A stretch of 64,000 bases of DNA from Mesostigma viride. Its lineage: Eukaryota; Streptophyta; Mesostigmatophyceae; Mesostigmatales; Mesostigmataceae. The stretch's first letter is position 1, and every line of letters begins with the position of its first letter. The DNA lies in NCBI GenBank assembly GCA_009746045.1, contig RPFO01000175.1:1536898-1600897 (forward strand). The letters are read 5' to 3'. This document shows, one piece after another, positions 19,591 through 30,340 of the stretch. The notes under the pieces were generated by a model. That model saw nothing but the letters and a program-made list of their open reading frames with translations. It was not told the DNA's origin and searched no databases. Both the position numbers and the translations under genes were made by a program.

Positions 19591-21555
19591 AATCGGGGTT
19601 CTTTGAACGGAGTTTCTTCTATACGTGAATGCGGGAACAAGAGGCCGCTGGATGAGCGGCTTATAGGTCGTAGTGTTTACTCGTAGCTGTTTGGCTAGAG
19701 CTTTTGTGATTAGTAGATGCAATATAGTGCATGGTTGAAAAATGAATTAAATAAAATGTGCGTTCCGCGCTTGGGTTGATTATACCCGGGCGGAACGGGG
19801 CGTGAGGTGCAGTGCCCCTGAAAAGAACAACCTACGCATTATTTAATACTAGCCGTGCAGATTCGGGATATTCTACCCCCGGTCTGTACGGTTAGCATCT
19901 TACTAGCATCACTGAACATAAGGGTTTAATGACGTCAGTTAGCTAGGGATAAGGGAGGTTTTGCGACTAAAAGCCGCTCTGGCTGGTTTTGTCGGCCTCT
20001 TTCTTTGCTCGTTGTCGTTGCGGCGGCAGCCGCAGCTATGGGTGCTGCGGAGCAAAATCCCAAAAGCACTGGTTGCACTGGCCACTTGGCCAGTGGTGAG
20101 ACTTCCAGTTGTTAACCGGCCAGGCGTAGTTCCTCGCCCGGTTAACTAAAAGAAAAGAAAATGATTACCTCCGGTCCGCACCTTTTCCCCAGCTTGGGGT
20201 CTTTGGTGGGCCGGATGCCGTGACAGGTGCTCAACTGTCGCTTGGTCGGCCCAGTGCGCGAGCTGGTGCTCCGTACCTGGGGATGCTTGCACCCCGGGTT
20301 GGAGCCGGATGGCTGGCACTGGCGACCCGTGTCTCGGTCCGCGGCCTGCGGCTTTTTCTTCGGAAATTGCTGCTGGCCAGCAAACTTTGCAATTGCCTTC
20401 CGCCGAGGGGGTGGTGGTTGGGGCTGGGGACGGCGATGGGAAAAGCGCCTAAGCTAGAAATTTTTTCCCCACGCATAGAAACCTCGGGGGGGAATGCGGT
20501 CTTGGCTGAACGGACTCTCGTTCAGCCAGGTGCCTGGGGCTGTGGCCTCGGGCATCCGGGCTGGCGGGGCCTGGGCCAGGTCCACGTTTTTTCTCGAAGC
20601 ACCCCGGGTCTATGGGGAGACGGCCATAGCGGTACCGACTCGGGGCCCCGAGAGGGGTCATGATAGGCTGGCCGTGCGCAATCGCAGTGCAAATGCGCTG
20701 GGCCTTTTTGGGCCTGGCCATGCATCCACAGCCGCCGGGCACACGCCTCCCGATGTGGGGGGGCTCCCGTTTTGCGACAGGGCGGTCACTTGTGACAACG
20801 AGCAAGGTGGAGTGCGGCTTCAAGGGAAAGCCAGGGCGGGGGTGATTGGGCAACGTACTTCATGAAGGGCCTTGAACGGCGTGCCTCCGGGCATGTCAAT
20901 TAGTGTCACATGTATGCTTCCACTTATTGTTTTAATGAGGATGCTGGTTTTTGTGGGAGCTACGTGGGACATGAATCGGGGTTCTTTGAACGGAGTTTCT
21001 TCTATACGTGAATGCGGGAACAAGAGGCCGCTGGATGAGCGGCTTATAGGTCGTAGTGTTTACTCGTAGCTGTTTGGCTAGAGCTTTTGTGATTAGTAGA
21101 TGCAATATAGTGCATGGTTGAAAAAAATGAATTAAATAAAATGTGCGTTCCGCGCTTGGGTTGATTATACCCGGGCGGAACGGGGCGTGAGGTGCAGTGC
21201 CCCTGAAAAGAACAACCTACGCATTATTTAATACTAGCCGTGCAGATTCGGGATATTCTACCCCCGGTCTGTACGGTTAGCGTCTTACTAGCATCACTGA
21301 ACATAAGGGTTTAATGACGTCAGTTAGCTAGGGATAAGGGAGGTTTTGCGACTAAAAGCCGCTCTGGCTGGTTTTGTCGGCCTCTTTCTTTGCTCCCCAT
21401 CCACCCACCCTTGTCTTGGTTGCCTCTAGGGCAACGTACTTCATGAAGGGCCTTGAACGGCGTGCCTCCGGGCATGTCAATTAGTGTCACATGTATGCTT
21501 CCACTTATTGTTTTAATGAGGATGCTGGTTTTTGTGGGAGCTACGTGGGACATGA
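19591..21555 (+). mobile_element. Split-direct-repeat element D1 (DIRS/PAT/TOC1-like architecture), non-autonomous
   Basis: Two repeat pairs are arranged A1-body-B1-A2-B2: A1 19591-20010, B1 20848-20973, A2 20974-21395, B2 21429-21555. A1 and A2 are nearly identical (one 2-bp indel in an A-run and one substitution seen), as are B1 and B2. B1 joins A2 directly at CATG|AATCGG. Known: this arrangement is that of PAT/kangaroo/TOC1 members of the DIRS order, which use a tyrosine recombinase and make no target duplication. None is evident here. The body (20011-20847) is G/C-rich with no recombinase, RT or other recognisable protein, so the copy must depend on a relative. Confidence 0.72.
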
Positions 21556-22290
21556 AATGTATATTTGTACATACCTCTCACAATGGTCTGGGAACCTTTA
21601 TTCTGGGGTTTATAGGGCGGGGTTCGATTCCCTGGTATTATGTTTCTACAAGCTGGCCTGCTCAGGTGTTTTACCTGTTCAGACTTCCCTAGTTCCCCAG
21701 GGCAGGATTTAATTGTTGCCTATGTGTTTCATTTTGTCATTTGTTTGCTGTGGCAATTTATCATCTGACAAGTAGACGGGCGCCATAAGACGGGCGCCAA
21801 TACTAACCTGTTGAGAGTATGACGGGGAAACTATTGTAATACGTCTTACTTTGTCAAGTGGTATTTTAATTGTCATGGATTTATTATGCTTACATTGAAT
21901 ATGTACTGGGTTCTATGGGATTAGTATCTGGGATTAATGTAACTCACCGCCAGAAGGTCATTGTACTGGAGGCTCTACCGAGGTGATGGGATTAATTCCT
22001 GGAGAAGACTTCATAGAATTAACCTGTATGTATTTAATTTTGTGTGTTTCTAATATCTGGTGGTACTCTGTAATGCCACTTCCATAGGTTTTTATCCATT
22101 TCTCATGGGATGGTTTTCCCTGTGGCAGATCTGTTTCTTTTCCAGTTCCTTAAAAGAAAGGGCTGGGGGAATGGCATTGGCCATTAATTAAAGACATTTG
22201 TTCAAGCTTCAAGCTGGAGTGAAGGACATTTCAAGCTACTTCAAGGGTCCCTGGCAGGGGATGTGATCCCTAAAGAAAAGAAAAGATTGG
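21556..22290 (+). other. Copia-2 3' UTR, second part, with polypurine tract
   Basis: Non-coding. The last 20 bases (TAAAGAAAAGAAAAGATTGG, 22271-22290) form the plus-strand primer tract next to the 3' LTR. Confidence 0.65.
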
Positions 22291-22918
22291 AGTTAACGTA
22301 AAGGATTTACGTTAGATGGATAGAGATTGTTACGCTCTTTCCAACGGCACCTTGAACGCCTCATTTGGTTACGGGACGTAAAAGTTATGACGTTTCATAG
22401 GCTGTGCCGACAGTACCCGGCGCGCCACTGTGGGCGCGTACGGACACAGGATGTACAAGTGTCACTTTGATAGTCCGCAGGACGTTGACCGACAGGACTT
22501 GTACAGGACTTGATGGTCAATTGATAGGTAGGCGTGCAATTGATAGGTAGCGCGCCAGGACCTATAAGACAATTGATGCTGAGTAGTGTACGGATAGGTC
22601 CACAGGACTAGCCGTATGGACAATTGATAGATCTGCGCGCCAAAGGCGTGCCAGAGTCTGTGTAATCAATTGATTGACAGTTCAGCTGTGACAGTGCAGC
22701 TGAATACTTGGACGCGTCCCTAGCAAGCTATATGTGTGACTTGGTCGCACTGGGACGCTAGCTCTTGCGTGCACGCTCTCTTGGCACAGCGACCCTGTCG
22801 TCTGTGTAACGTGCAGTCTTGGACGAGACGTGACTTACGTCTGTGTTTGCTCATTATAATAAAGGCAACTTTCCTGCAAGAGCCATGGATTCCCTCGGGA
22901 GTAAACTCTCATTCAACT
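22291..22918 (+). repeat. Copia-2 3' LTR
   Basis: The 628-bp partner of 2261-2876, preceded by the purine tract at 22271-22290 and followed by the CTATT duplication at 22919-22923. It has an extra CGAC near 22488 and a short AATTGATAGGTAG duplication near 22540 relative to the left LTR. Confidence 0.92.
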
Positions 22919-22923
22919 CTATT

Positions 22924-24180
22924 CCTCCACAACCTCAATGCAGGCCAAGACTATGTCTGCAAAGCCACTGATATTAAAAGGGCCTTCCTCAGGGGGGACC
23001 CAGAAAAGGCTGAATCTGTGTGGAAAGGGAAGGTGTACGTGGTAGACACCCCAGCTGTGTGGAAACCTTACATTGATGAGCCCCACCTTATCATCAACAT
23101 TGGGGTGGAAGGGCTTGTCAGTGCCCCCAAAATTTTCAGAGACTTAGCAGAGGAAGTATTCAAAAAGCTCAAGGCCACGTATGATGACCTGGACCCATGC
23201 TTTTTTGTTGTACCCACCCCCTCTGGACTGCTGTTCTTTGTGTGGCATGGAGATGACCAACTCATTTGTGGGCCTAGAGCTGAAGTGGAAAAATTTATTC
23301 AGCAGGTCCAGGAATCATATGAGATTGGCAAACAGGTGGAATTGAGCACAACCCCCATCCAGTTCTGTGGCATCATGTTGCAGCTGCATAGGCAGCCAGA
23401 TCAGTGGGTCTGCTCTCTCTCTCCTCCTGCAGAATATATCCAAGATTGTCTAGATCTGCTGCAAGACAACTACCTCCCCTTACACATGTGTGCCACTGTT
23501 CAGGGCAAACTGGGGTGGTGGTCAGCCATCTGTGGGGCTCCCTTAGCTGTCATCAGCAGGGTCACCCATGATGTTCTAGTCAAGATAAAATGCAGTCACA
23601 TCAGGAAGTTGGTCAATGACTGCCCCCCCCTCATCCTCCATGGCCTGAATCTGATGGAAGACATCCACATCCACAGTGTCATGGACAGCTCCATGGAGAG
23701 CAGAACAATCAATCAGATGGGGGCACGGGAATCAGGGCTGTTTTCTCTCACCAACAGGTCAGATTACATGTCCCTCACTTCCTGGTATGAGCAGGCTACA
23801 CCGCAGAAAACCTGGCAGCAGCAACTCAGCTGAATGTCGTGCTGTGGTGTCTGCTGCATTGCATGCTCGTTCCCTGCAGCACATGCTCACCTGGCTACAA
23901 ACCCAGGCAGGCAGCACATGCAAATGTCATCTCACATCTCTATACTGACAGCTACTCTGTGATCAGTTTTCTAACCAAGAAATCTGTTTCTGCTGCTGTC
24001 CACACTGACCTGGATTGGGTGATCCTCAAACAGGAGGCAACCTACTTCTCCAGCTGGCATCATGTGGAAGATGAAGAAAACCCAGCAGATGCCTTAACCA
24101 AGCTGAGGGATGCAGCTGGCCCACAATACCAGCTACTCTTTGAGAATATGAATCCCTATGGTATCCGTGTCAGTGTTTGA
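22924..24180 (+). pseudogene. Copia-1 pol, 3' part: RT palm and RNase H, two frameshifts
   Basis: Continues the Copia-1 RT directly after the right CTATT duplication. RT motif A is TDIKRAFLRGD (about 22965) and the active-site motif is WHGDDQLICGP (about 23240), so HGDD replaces the usual YVDD. The RNase H has D in MDSSMES, E in SAECRAV, D in YTDSYSV, and the usual Copia ending NPADALTKL. The frame shifts near 23800 and again near 23915, so RNase H is read from three frames. Translation ends with TGA at 24178-24180. The element is therefore inactive. Confidence 0.85.
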
Positions 24181-25012
24181 ATAAATGACTGGCCATGGCT
24201 CAGTACACAACCACCACACCCCCCTACCACAGCGATAGCTGCTGGGCGCCATAAAATTCAACACATTTGCTGTGGGGTGTGAGTGCTGGCTAGGTCAGAT
24301 TTGTATTCATTTGCAGCTTGAGGACACAAGCTTTGTATACACTTACTTAATGTGTGCTCCAATAACTGGCCAAACCAGCCAGCTGTGTACACCTTATTTA
24401 ATGTGCAATTTACCACCTGGCCAGAACAGCCAGCTGTAACCAACCTGGCTCAACCAGCCATGTCTCTTTTGTACCCCTAATCAACTTAAAAACAATAACA
24501 ATAATGTTGGGGTGCAGACCTGCATTAAGAAATAAATAATAAAACAATACTGGAGTTAGTCTCCATGCTTTGCTGTAGACTAAGTCTCAAAGGCATTGTG
24601 AATACAACGTATGAATAATAAGCCTTGTAAACCTACGTTGGTATGTGAATATAAATACCACGTGGGCTATGCAGATAGGAATGCTAGTCGAGTCGCATAC
24701 GTTTCCCTAGATAGGTACTTTGGGTACGTGACAGATGTCAGTACCCATTATACGTAGTGTCCTGTCATTGGACGGTACTAGAGTATCCTAGATAGGGACC
24801 GTACTGCAGCGTGCATTGATCTGTGATCACACGATGCAGTGACTAGACTGCTACCTGTCATCGTGCGGCCTCGGGCCAACGGTCTGCACCCAACGGTCAC
24901 TGGCGGCGCAGCCAGTGAGAGGAACGTTGATAAAGGGTAAACCTATTTTCTAATGAAGCAAGCAATTCATTGCTCTCAGCACTCTGTGTTCTCAAGCATT
25001 GTACCAAGTCGG
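24181..25012 (+). other. Copia-1 3' UTR and probable 3' LTR; limit with LINE 3' UTR unresolved
   Basis: No coding sequence. An A-rich tract ends just before TGTTGGGGTGCAGACC at 24505, a plausible LTR start. TATA-like ATATAAATACC (about 24650) and ATAAAGGG (about 24930) suggest LTR promoter content. The LTR cannot be delimited because the 5' LTR is outside the window. The minus-strand LINE ORF2 ends at 25013, so its 3' UTR must also lie here or to the left, which implies that Copia-1 may have inserted into the LINE 3' UTR. Confidence 0.4.
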
Positions 25013-27622
25013 TCATTCGTATTCTAACTCAGTCCAAAGACGGGAGAGAGAGTGGATGCGGTGCTCAAACTGGGCTGGGACCACTAGGTCGTCCAGCAAC
25101 ATCTGAACGTAGTTGGTGACAGGTTTCCCTACCCTTTTGGGAATGTCCGCGGGGCCAGGCCAGGTCAGAATGTGCCGCCCTGGCTGGCCAAGCCGCTGGG
25201 GGCCGGCCAGACCAAGGGTGGTGTCGACCTGGCTGGTGCGGGCAAGGTGTCCTACAAATGCTATCCTACGCTGCCTAATCTCGTCCGAAACACGAGGCAT
25301 GCCATGATACAAAGACTCTGATGACGGACGCTCGGAAAAACCTACGTTAAGGACCTGCCGGAGCATCCTGTAAACGGTGCCGTCGAGCCGAGCTGCCAGT
25401 TTGGGTGGGAGGGTCCACGCCTCGGCGCCATACGTGAGCACCGTGAGGACGAGGACCTTGAAGAGCATGCGCTTGCGGTGCCCGTCCAGGCCCTTCGAGC
25501 GCCAGTAAGGTGTGAGCGAACGGAGCTTGGCCCAGGCAAGGCCGATGCGGGTGTCCACATCGTCGGCGGTGTCAGGAAGCCAGCTCCCCAACAGCTTGAA
25601 GCGGTCGCGGAACGGGACCTCCGTCCCGTCGAGCAGGCGCGGCAGCGGTGGTTTACTGGATGCCCCTATCACCATCGCCTCAGTTTTGACACTAATCTCC
25701 AGCCCCACCGCCCGCGCCTCCAGGCCCAGGCAGTCAAGCCAGGTCTGAATGTGCTCGGGGCTCTCGATGAGGGTGGTATCATCCGCATAAATCAGGTCGG
25801 CAAGGCGGTAACCAGGTCTAACCCCGCCGTGCTCTTTCACGTTAAGGATGTCCAAGCCTGGCTCGAACCCCTTAAGAGCAGTAAAGCGCGCACGTGCCCG
25901 ACGCATGACGTGATCCACGACAATAATGAACAGGTATGGGGACAGGACACAACCTTGCCACACCCCGTGGTGAAGGGGGAATGGTGGAGTGGTGCCCTCC
26001 GCAGTCCGCACAACTGCCTGTGAGCCCTCATACAGTCGGCGAATGGCAGCAATAAACGCAGGTGGTACCCGATCCAGAGCTAGGATGGCCCAAAGAGCCT
26101 CCCAGAGAACCGTGTCAAAGGCCTTGATGTAGTCAACAAAAATGAAGACCAGCGGCAAACTATCAGGGGGAAGTCGACGCACCTCCTCCATCAACCGGCG
26201 CGCGACAAACACAGCCATGACAGTGTTACGACCACGACGGAAACCCATCTGAGACTCACCCAGGTGTGGGTCCAGCGCGGCGCGGAGCCTGTGCAGCATC
26301 ATGCGCATGAAGACCTTCAGCGCGGCGCTCTGGAGGCAGACACCCCGGTAGTTGCCGGGGTCAGCAGCAGAGCCCTTCTTGTACAGCATGACGCGGATGG
26401 CCGTCTGCCAGTCAGCAGGCGGAGGCTCGTCAGAGAGCAGGACACGGTTGCAGAACGCCAGCAGAAGATCCTTAACCGCCAGATCAGGGGTCTTCAGCAG
26501 CTCAGCAGAAAGGTGGTCGGCACCGACCGCCGCGTCGTACCGCAGGCGAGCAAGGGCGCCGTCCAATTCCTTCAAAGTGAAGGGGGGGACGACGTCGTCA
26601 GTGGCAAGGCAGCCCTCCTGCAAGGCGGGGACTTGGTAGTCCGCGGCCGAGGAGGGGGGCGCTGGCGGCGGCGGGGGTCCGGCGACCCCGAGGCGGGCGG
26701 CCGTCTCGGGGTGCAGCGGCGGGGGGGGGGGCGCGAGCCCCACCGGTCAAGGAAACATTGTGGGCCAACCAGCGGTCAAGGCTGACCGGCGCCGTGCCGT
26801 CCCCCGTGTGCTCCACCGGGGTGCGCTGCCGCCGGCCGCCGAGCCGGTCGAGGTGGTACCACATGTCCTTGCCCTGGTTGCGGGCCTGGCAGGCCTTGGC
26901 ATCCGCGATGCACTGGGCCGCCTCCGCGTCCTGAGCATGCTCGTAGGCCTCCACAAGGGCGGCCTTGAGCAATGGTTTCTGCAGCGGGTCCCGGTTACGC
27001 TTGAGGCGGTGCCGGGCGGCCAAGACCTTGGGGTCCTGGCGGTAGAGCGGGCCGGGGCGGCGGCGGGGCATGACCGGCAGGTGCCGGGCCGCCAGCAACG
27101 GGGCATGGGCCGCAAAGCCCGCAAAAATGGCTGCGTTGGGGGCACCCTTGTCCAGCTCGTCGACGTCCGCCCGGGCGTCCAGGGCCGACAGGTACTCCTG
27201 GCGGCACCGGTTCCGCTCGTGCTCGGCGTCCGTCCAGTCCTCAGGATCTCCCTTGACCGGACGTAGAGCAGACCAGTCAGGGCGGACCAGTGCGGCGCGG
27301 CGCGCGGGGACGTGGAACCGGAGACGAAGGGTCGCGCGCACCAACCGCGGTGGTCAGAGCACACAGTGGGCGTGTCAAACACTCGGGCGTCCAGAACCGA
27401 GGTGCACCTGGGCTGCCGTACCACCACGTAGTCCAGACAGGCCTGACGGCCGTTAGGGCCACGAAAAGTGACCAAGTCCTGTGAGGGACGTTGGAATTGG
27501 CAGTTGACAGCAACCATGCCGCTATCCCGCAAAAAGGCAGAGAAAAGGGGAGTGTTGGCGTTAGCTTCCGTGTCAGCAGGCGCAAAGCGACTGCCAGCAG
27601 TGCCCACGGGGAGCGTAGCATT
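25013..27622 (-). pseudogene. LINE ORF2: end of endonuclease, linker, reverse transcriptase
   Basis: The upstream part, in the 27607 frame, carries the endonuclease end: LDYVVVRQP and the catalytic SDH in TVCSDHRG. A frameshift near 27340 leads to a charged linker (RATLRLRFHVPARR, then KDMWYHLDRLGG). A second shift in the G/C run near 26730 enters the RT ORF. RT motifs: KKGSAADPGNYRGVCL, GFRRGRNT, FIFVDYIKAFDTVLW (motif A), GVWQGCVLSPYLF, LIYADDTTLI (motif C) and KLLGSW. The C-terminal thumb region with YGAEAW and RRIAFVGHLAR follows and ends at 25013. All RT catalytic Asp residues are intact. No RNase H domain is seen. Confidence 0.88.
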
Positions 27623-27627
27623 GGCGT

Positions 27628-28800
27628 AGTTATAAACATCGATTCCTGCGGAATCGACACTAATCGCTTAGTATCGATTCCGCAGGAATCGATGTTTATA
27701 ACTAAGACTGCTGCGACACGCCGGCATCCCGGGTTCGACTCCCGCTAGGATCGTTCCGGGGGTGGATTTTTCGCCTAGTAATGCGAATAACGTTGCGGAC
27801 GCTAATCGTTCGGCCTAGTATGTTAATCGAATAAGGCAAGTGCTCTCCGCTGACTAGGCGGAGTACCAGCGCTAGCTAATCGAATGATATGATGTGCTCA
27901 ACCGGCTAATCATCTGTGTTGTTCGACGTCGCTCCGAAAATCGGCGAAGTCCCCGAAATCGGCTAATTTCCACGCGATGTCTCGCTATAATCGACTAGGC
28001 CTAGTTCGGTGGCTCGCTGGGCGCCGAGTATGATAGGCAGCTGGCCTCTGACCCCCCGTCGACTAGGAAATTTCGACAATCGAATAAGGAAAATTCGATA
28101 ATCGAATAGGAAAGTTCGATGGTCGAATAGGCAACTTCGATAATCGAATAGCCAATTCGATGACCCGACTAGTATCGGCCTTAGTATCGATTCCGCAAGG
28201 AATCGTTGTTTATAACTAAGACTGTTGCGACACGCCGGCAGCCCGGGTTCGACTCCCGCTAGGATCGTTCCGAGGGTGGATTTTTCGCTTAGTAACGCGA
28301 ATAACGTTGCGGACGCTAATCGTTCGGCCTAATATGTTAATCGAATAAGGCAAGTGCTCTCCGCTGACTAGGCGGAGTACCAGCGCTAGCTATTCGAATG
28401 ATATGATGTGCTCAACCGGCTAATCATCTGTGTTGTTCGACGTCGCTCCGAAAATCGGCTAAGTCCCCGAAATCGGCTAATTTCCACGCGATGTCTCGCT
28501 ATAATCGACTAGGCCTAGTTCGGTGGCTCGCTGGGCGCCGAGTATGATAGGCAGCTGGCCTCTGACCCCCTGTCGACTAGGAAATTTCGACAATCGAACA
28601 AGGAAAATTCGATAATCAAATAGGAAAGTTCGATGGTCGAATAGGCATCTTTGATAATCGAATAGCCAATTCGATGACCCGACTAGTATCGGCCTTAGCC
28701 TTGCCGGCGCAAGCAAAAGTTTTAGTTATAAACATCGATTCCTGCGGAATCGACACTAAGCGCTTAGTATCGATTCCGTAAGGAATCGTTGTTTATAACT
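27628..28800. mobile_element. Palindrome-ended repeat element with tRNA B-box-like motifs, inserted in LINE endonuclease
   Basis: A 1173-bp insert flanked by the 5-bp duplication GGCGT (27623-27627 and 28801-28805). Both ends are near-perfect palindromes of about 76 bp (27628-27703 and 28724-28800) beginning AGTTATAAACATCGATTCC and ending GTTTATAACT. Between them are two tandem units of about 520 bp, with a half-palindrome at their junction (about 28184-28221). Each unit has GGGTTCGACTCCCGC (about 27730 and 28245), which matches a tRNA T-arm/B-box, and a run of AATCGAAT-type motifs. There is no protein. It could be a foldback/MITE element or a tRNA-derived SINE relative; the TIR and duplication favour a DNA transposon. 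Confidence 0.75.
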
Positions 28801-28805
28801 GGCGT

Positions 28806-29487
28806 CGAGCAGCATAACCAAAAAGTGGCGGGCCGGAGTGACCCCCTCAAGGTCATGCAAAGATTCGAAGAACTCCTCCCGGGCCGAATCAGGTAGACCA
28901 CTGTGGGGTGCGTAGCCCACCCCCACCGTGAGGTGGTGTTTAGACCGCCCCTCGACAGAGGTGAAATGTGCTACCATAAGGCGTGGGGTTAGAAACTTAA
29001 GCGTGCTGAGGCTAGCAACTGCCAGCGGCGAACACAAAAGACCAACACCACCTTGGCCAGACGTACCGCTGCCAGCGAAGTAAAACCGCCAGCCACCCGC
29101 CAGGCGATCAGTGCTCACCATGCCAAGTGGCACCGTGCGGCGGTGCTCCTGGACGCCTAATATAGATACACGATGCTCAATGCAGAATGCGACTAGCTCC
29201 TCGACCCGGTAGCTATGGTCGTCATTTAGCAATGTGCGGGCGTTGAAAGTAGCAAGGGCCAAGGATGCCTGCTGGCCCACCAGGGGAGAACGACGATGGA
29301 TTATGGGGGTGGGTGCGGCGGGGGGTGGAGGTGGGGGTGAAACGGAAGGGGGAAGGGAAGCGGTAGAAATAGTGCTTTTCATCGCATTTATTTTGTCCTG
29401 CAAGCGTAGGATGCGAGCCTGCCGCTTGCTCGGGGTATTCGGGGTTGGGGCTGATTGCACAACGCCGAGGCGTAGGTAATCTAGCAT
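28806..29487 (-). pseudogene. LINE ORF2: N-terminal APE-type endonuclease, cut by insertion
   Basis: Begins MLDYLRLGVVQSA with a basic coiled stretch (RQARILRLQDKINAMK). The APE-like fold then shows LALATFNARTLL (catalytic Asn), VSILGVQEHR (catalytic Glu), LTVGVGYAPHSG and FLVMLLDA (the Asp of the usual GDFN site), after which the frame is cut by the palindromic element. Excising that element with one GGCGT copy gives an uninterrupted frame into the part ending with SDH. An ORF reading through the junction (28756-28805) is an artefact. Confidence 0.85.
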
Positions 29488-29631
29488 GAATGTTGGGTTT
29501 TACGGATCTGACATTTGACAGATGAGGTTGTGGCCCGAAATACCGGCACCACCATGGCTTTCACCCGACGGTTAGGTCGAGGCATGGTAGTGGAACGGGA
29601 CTGCATGTTTAGAGGCTGTCTCCGAAGCCTG

Positions 29632-30340
29632 TTAGCCGCGAGCCGACGAGGAGGGTTGTCTACCTACGGACACCACCGGAGGCAGCACCTTTCCTGCTAG
29701 ACACCTCACGAGACTCCGCTCCGGGGGTGTTAATCTGAACACCTTTAAGCTGCTTCCCATCAAAGAATGCTGCAAAGGAGCCATCCTGAAGCAGACGCAG
29801 CCTACCCGGGGTAGCTTACACGGGGTCTCGAGCGCCTTGGTTTCCTGGACGATGGTGCTGTTCCACACCGCGCTCCTCGCCTTCAGTTGAGCCGGCGTGT
29901 AGTCCTCGTCGAGGCTGAACTCACCGCGCTGGAGCAGACGACGTGCTCCCAGAACGAGACGTTTGTCGTGCATGGAGGCCATGGTGACGACGACCAGGCC
30001 CATAGGGCCTGGCAGCCGAATGGCACGTTCAATGGCAACACGGTTCTGGAGCTGCAGCCTTCCCAGAAACGCTGGGCCGCGCAGCACCTCGGTAAGTGAG
30101 TGTGCTGTCTCATGGGCCTCGCCTTTCTGGAAGTTCTTGATTACCATATTGCGTTGGCGTTGCTGCACTGCATTCTGGGTGACCGCAGCGGTAGCGGCAG
30201 ACTTGGCCGCCTGTTGAACAATGGTTGTCAACTGCTTGCCGGTAACTTCGGCAAACGTGGTCGTTTTGGCGGGGGCTGCCATGGCTTTCTTCAGCTCCAG
30301 CAATTGTGCTGTCGCAGCTGCAGACGCCTCCGTCAGGAGG
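29632..30340 (-). pseudogene. LINE ORF1, C-terminal part (L1-type RRM)
   Basis: Read from about 30340 down: LLTEASAAATAQLLELKKAM (coiled coil), then RNMVIKNFQKGEAHETAHSL and VVVTMASMHDKRLVLGARRL, ending FSLDEDYTPAQLKARSAVW and a basic tail with TAG/TGA at the 29632 end. The VIKNF...KR.VL.ARR...SLDEDYTP order is the RNA-recognition-motif region of L1-type ORF1 proteins, which coat LINE RNA. The frame continues above 30340 into the TTAA element, which is not ORF1. Confidence 0.72.

Larger units (their letters stand above)
2261..22918 (+). mobile_element. Copia-2: nearly complete Ty1/Copia element inserted in Copia-1 RT, itself carrying three insertions
   Basis: Bounded by direct LTRs (2261-2876 and 22291-22918) that begin AGTTAACG and end TTCAACT, giving short AGTT/AACT inverted ends rather than TG/CA. 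The 5-bp duplication CTATT lies at 2256-2260 and 22919-22923. A purine tract, AAAGAAAAGAAAAG, sits just before the 3' LTR. Internal order: a 5' CpG-rich ORF, gag with a CCHC knuckle, integrase, retropepsin-like domain, RT, RNase H. Without its three inserts the element would be about 7.9 kb. Two in-frame stops in pol and a frameshift in gag make this copy inactive. Confidence 0.9.
1..24504 (+). mobile_element. Copia-1: Ty1/Copia retrotransposon, left end outside window, split by Copia-2
   Basis: The oldest layer of the nest. Pol sequence is open from base 3 to 2260, then resumes at 22924 and ends near 24180; everything between is a later insertion. The order read is pre-integrase zinc motif, integrase, retropepsin-like domain, start of RT, [insert], rest of RT, RNase H. 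Gag and the 5' LTR lie left of the window. The 3' part carries two frameshifts, so the copy is dead. Codons are CpG-poor and A/C-rich, unlike the CpG-rich chromovirus nearby. The right limit is uncertain because the 3' LTR was not delimited. Confidence 0.85.

Noticed and set aside
20220-20865. ORFs of 120-147 residues within D1 body
   Set aside because: Overlapping on several frames and both strands in G/C-rich sequence with no protein motif.
22736-22918. Start of the 365-residue ORF spanning the right Copia-2 LTR
   Set aside because: The first 60 codons are LTR sequence; the real Copia-1 coding part begins after the target duplication.
27704-27770. A complete tRNA gene
   Set aside because: Only a T-arm/B-box-like part is present; no A-box, anticodon arm or acceptor stem could be folded.
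27628-28800. CRISPR-like array suggested by repeated AATCGAAT motifs
   Set aside because: Motifs are irregular with no uniform spacers, the DNA is eukaryotic and the segment is bounded by transposon-type ends.
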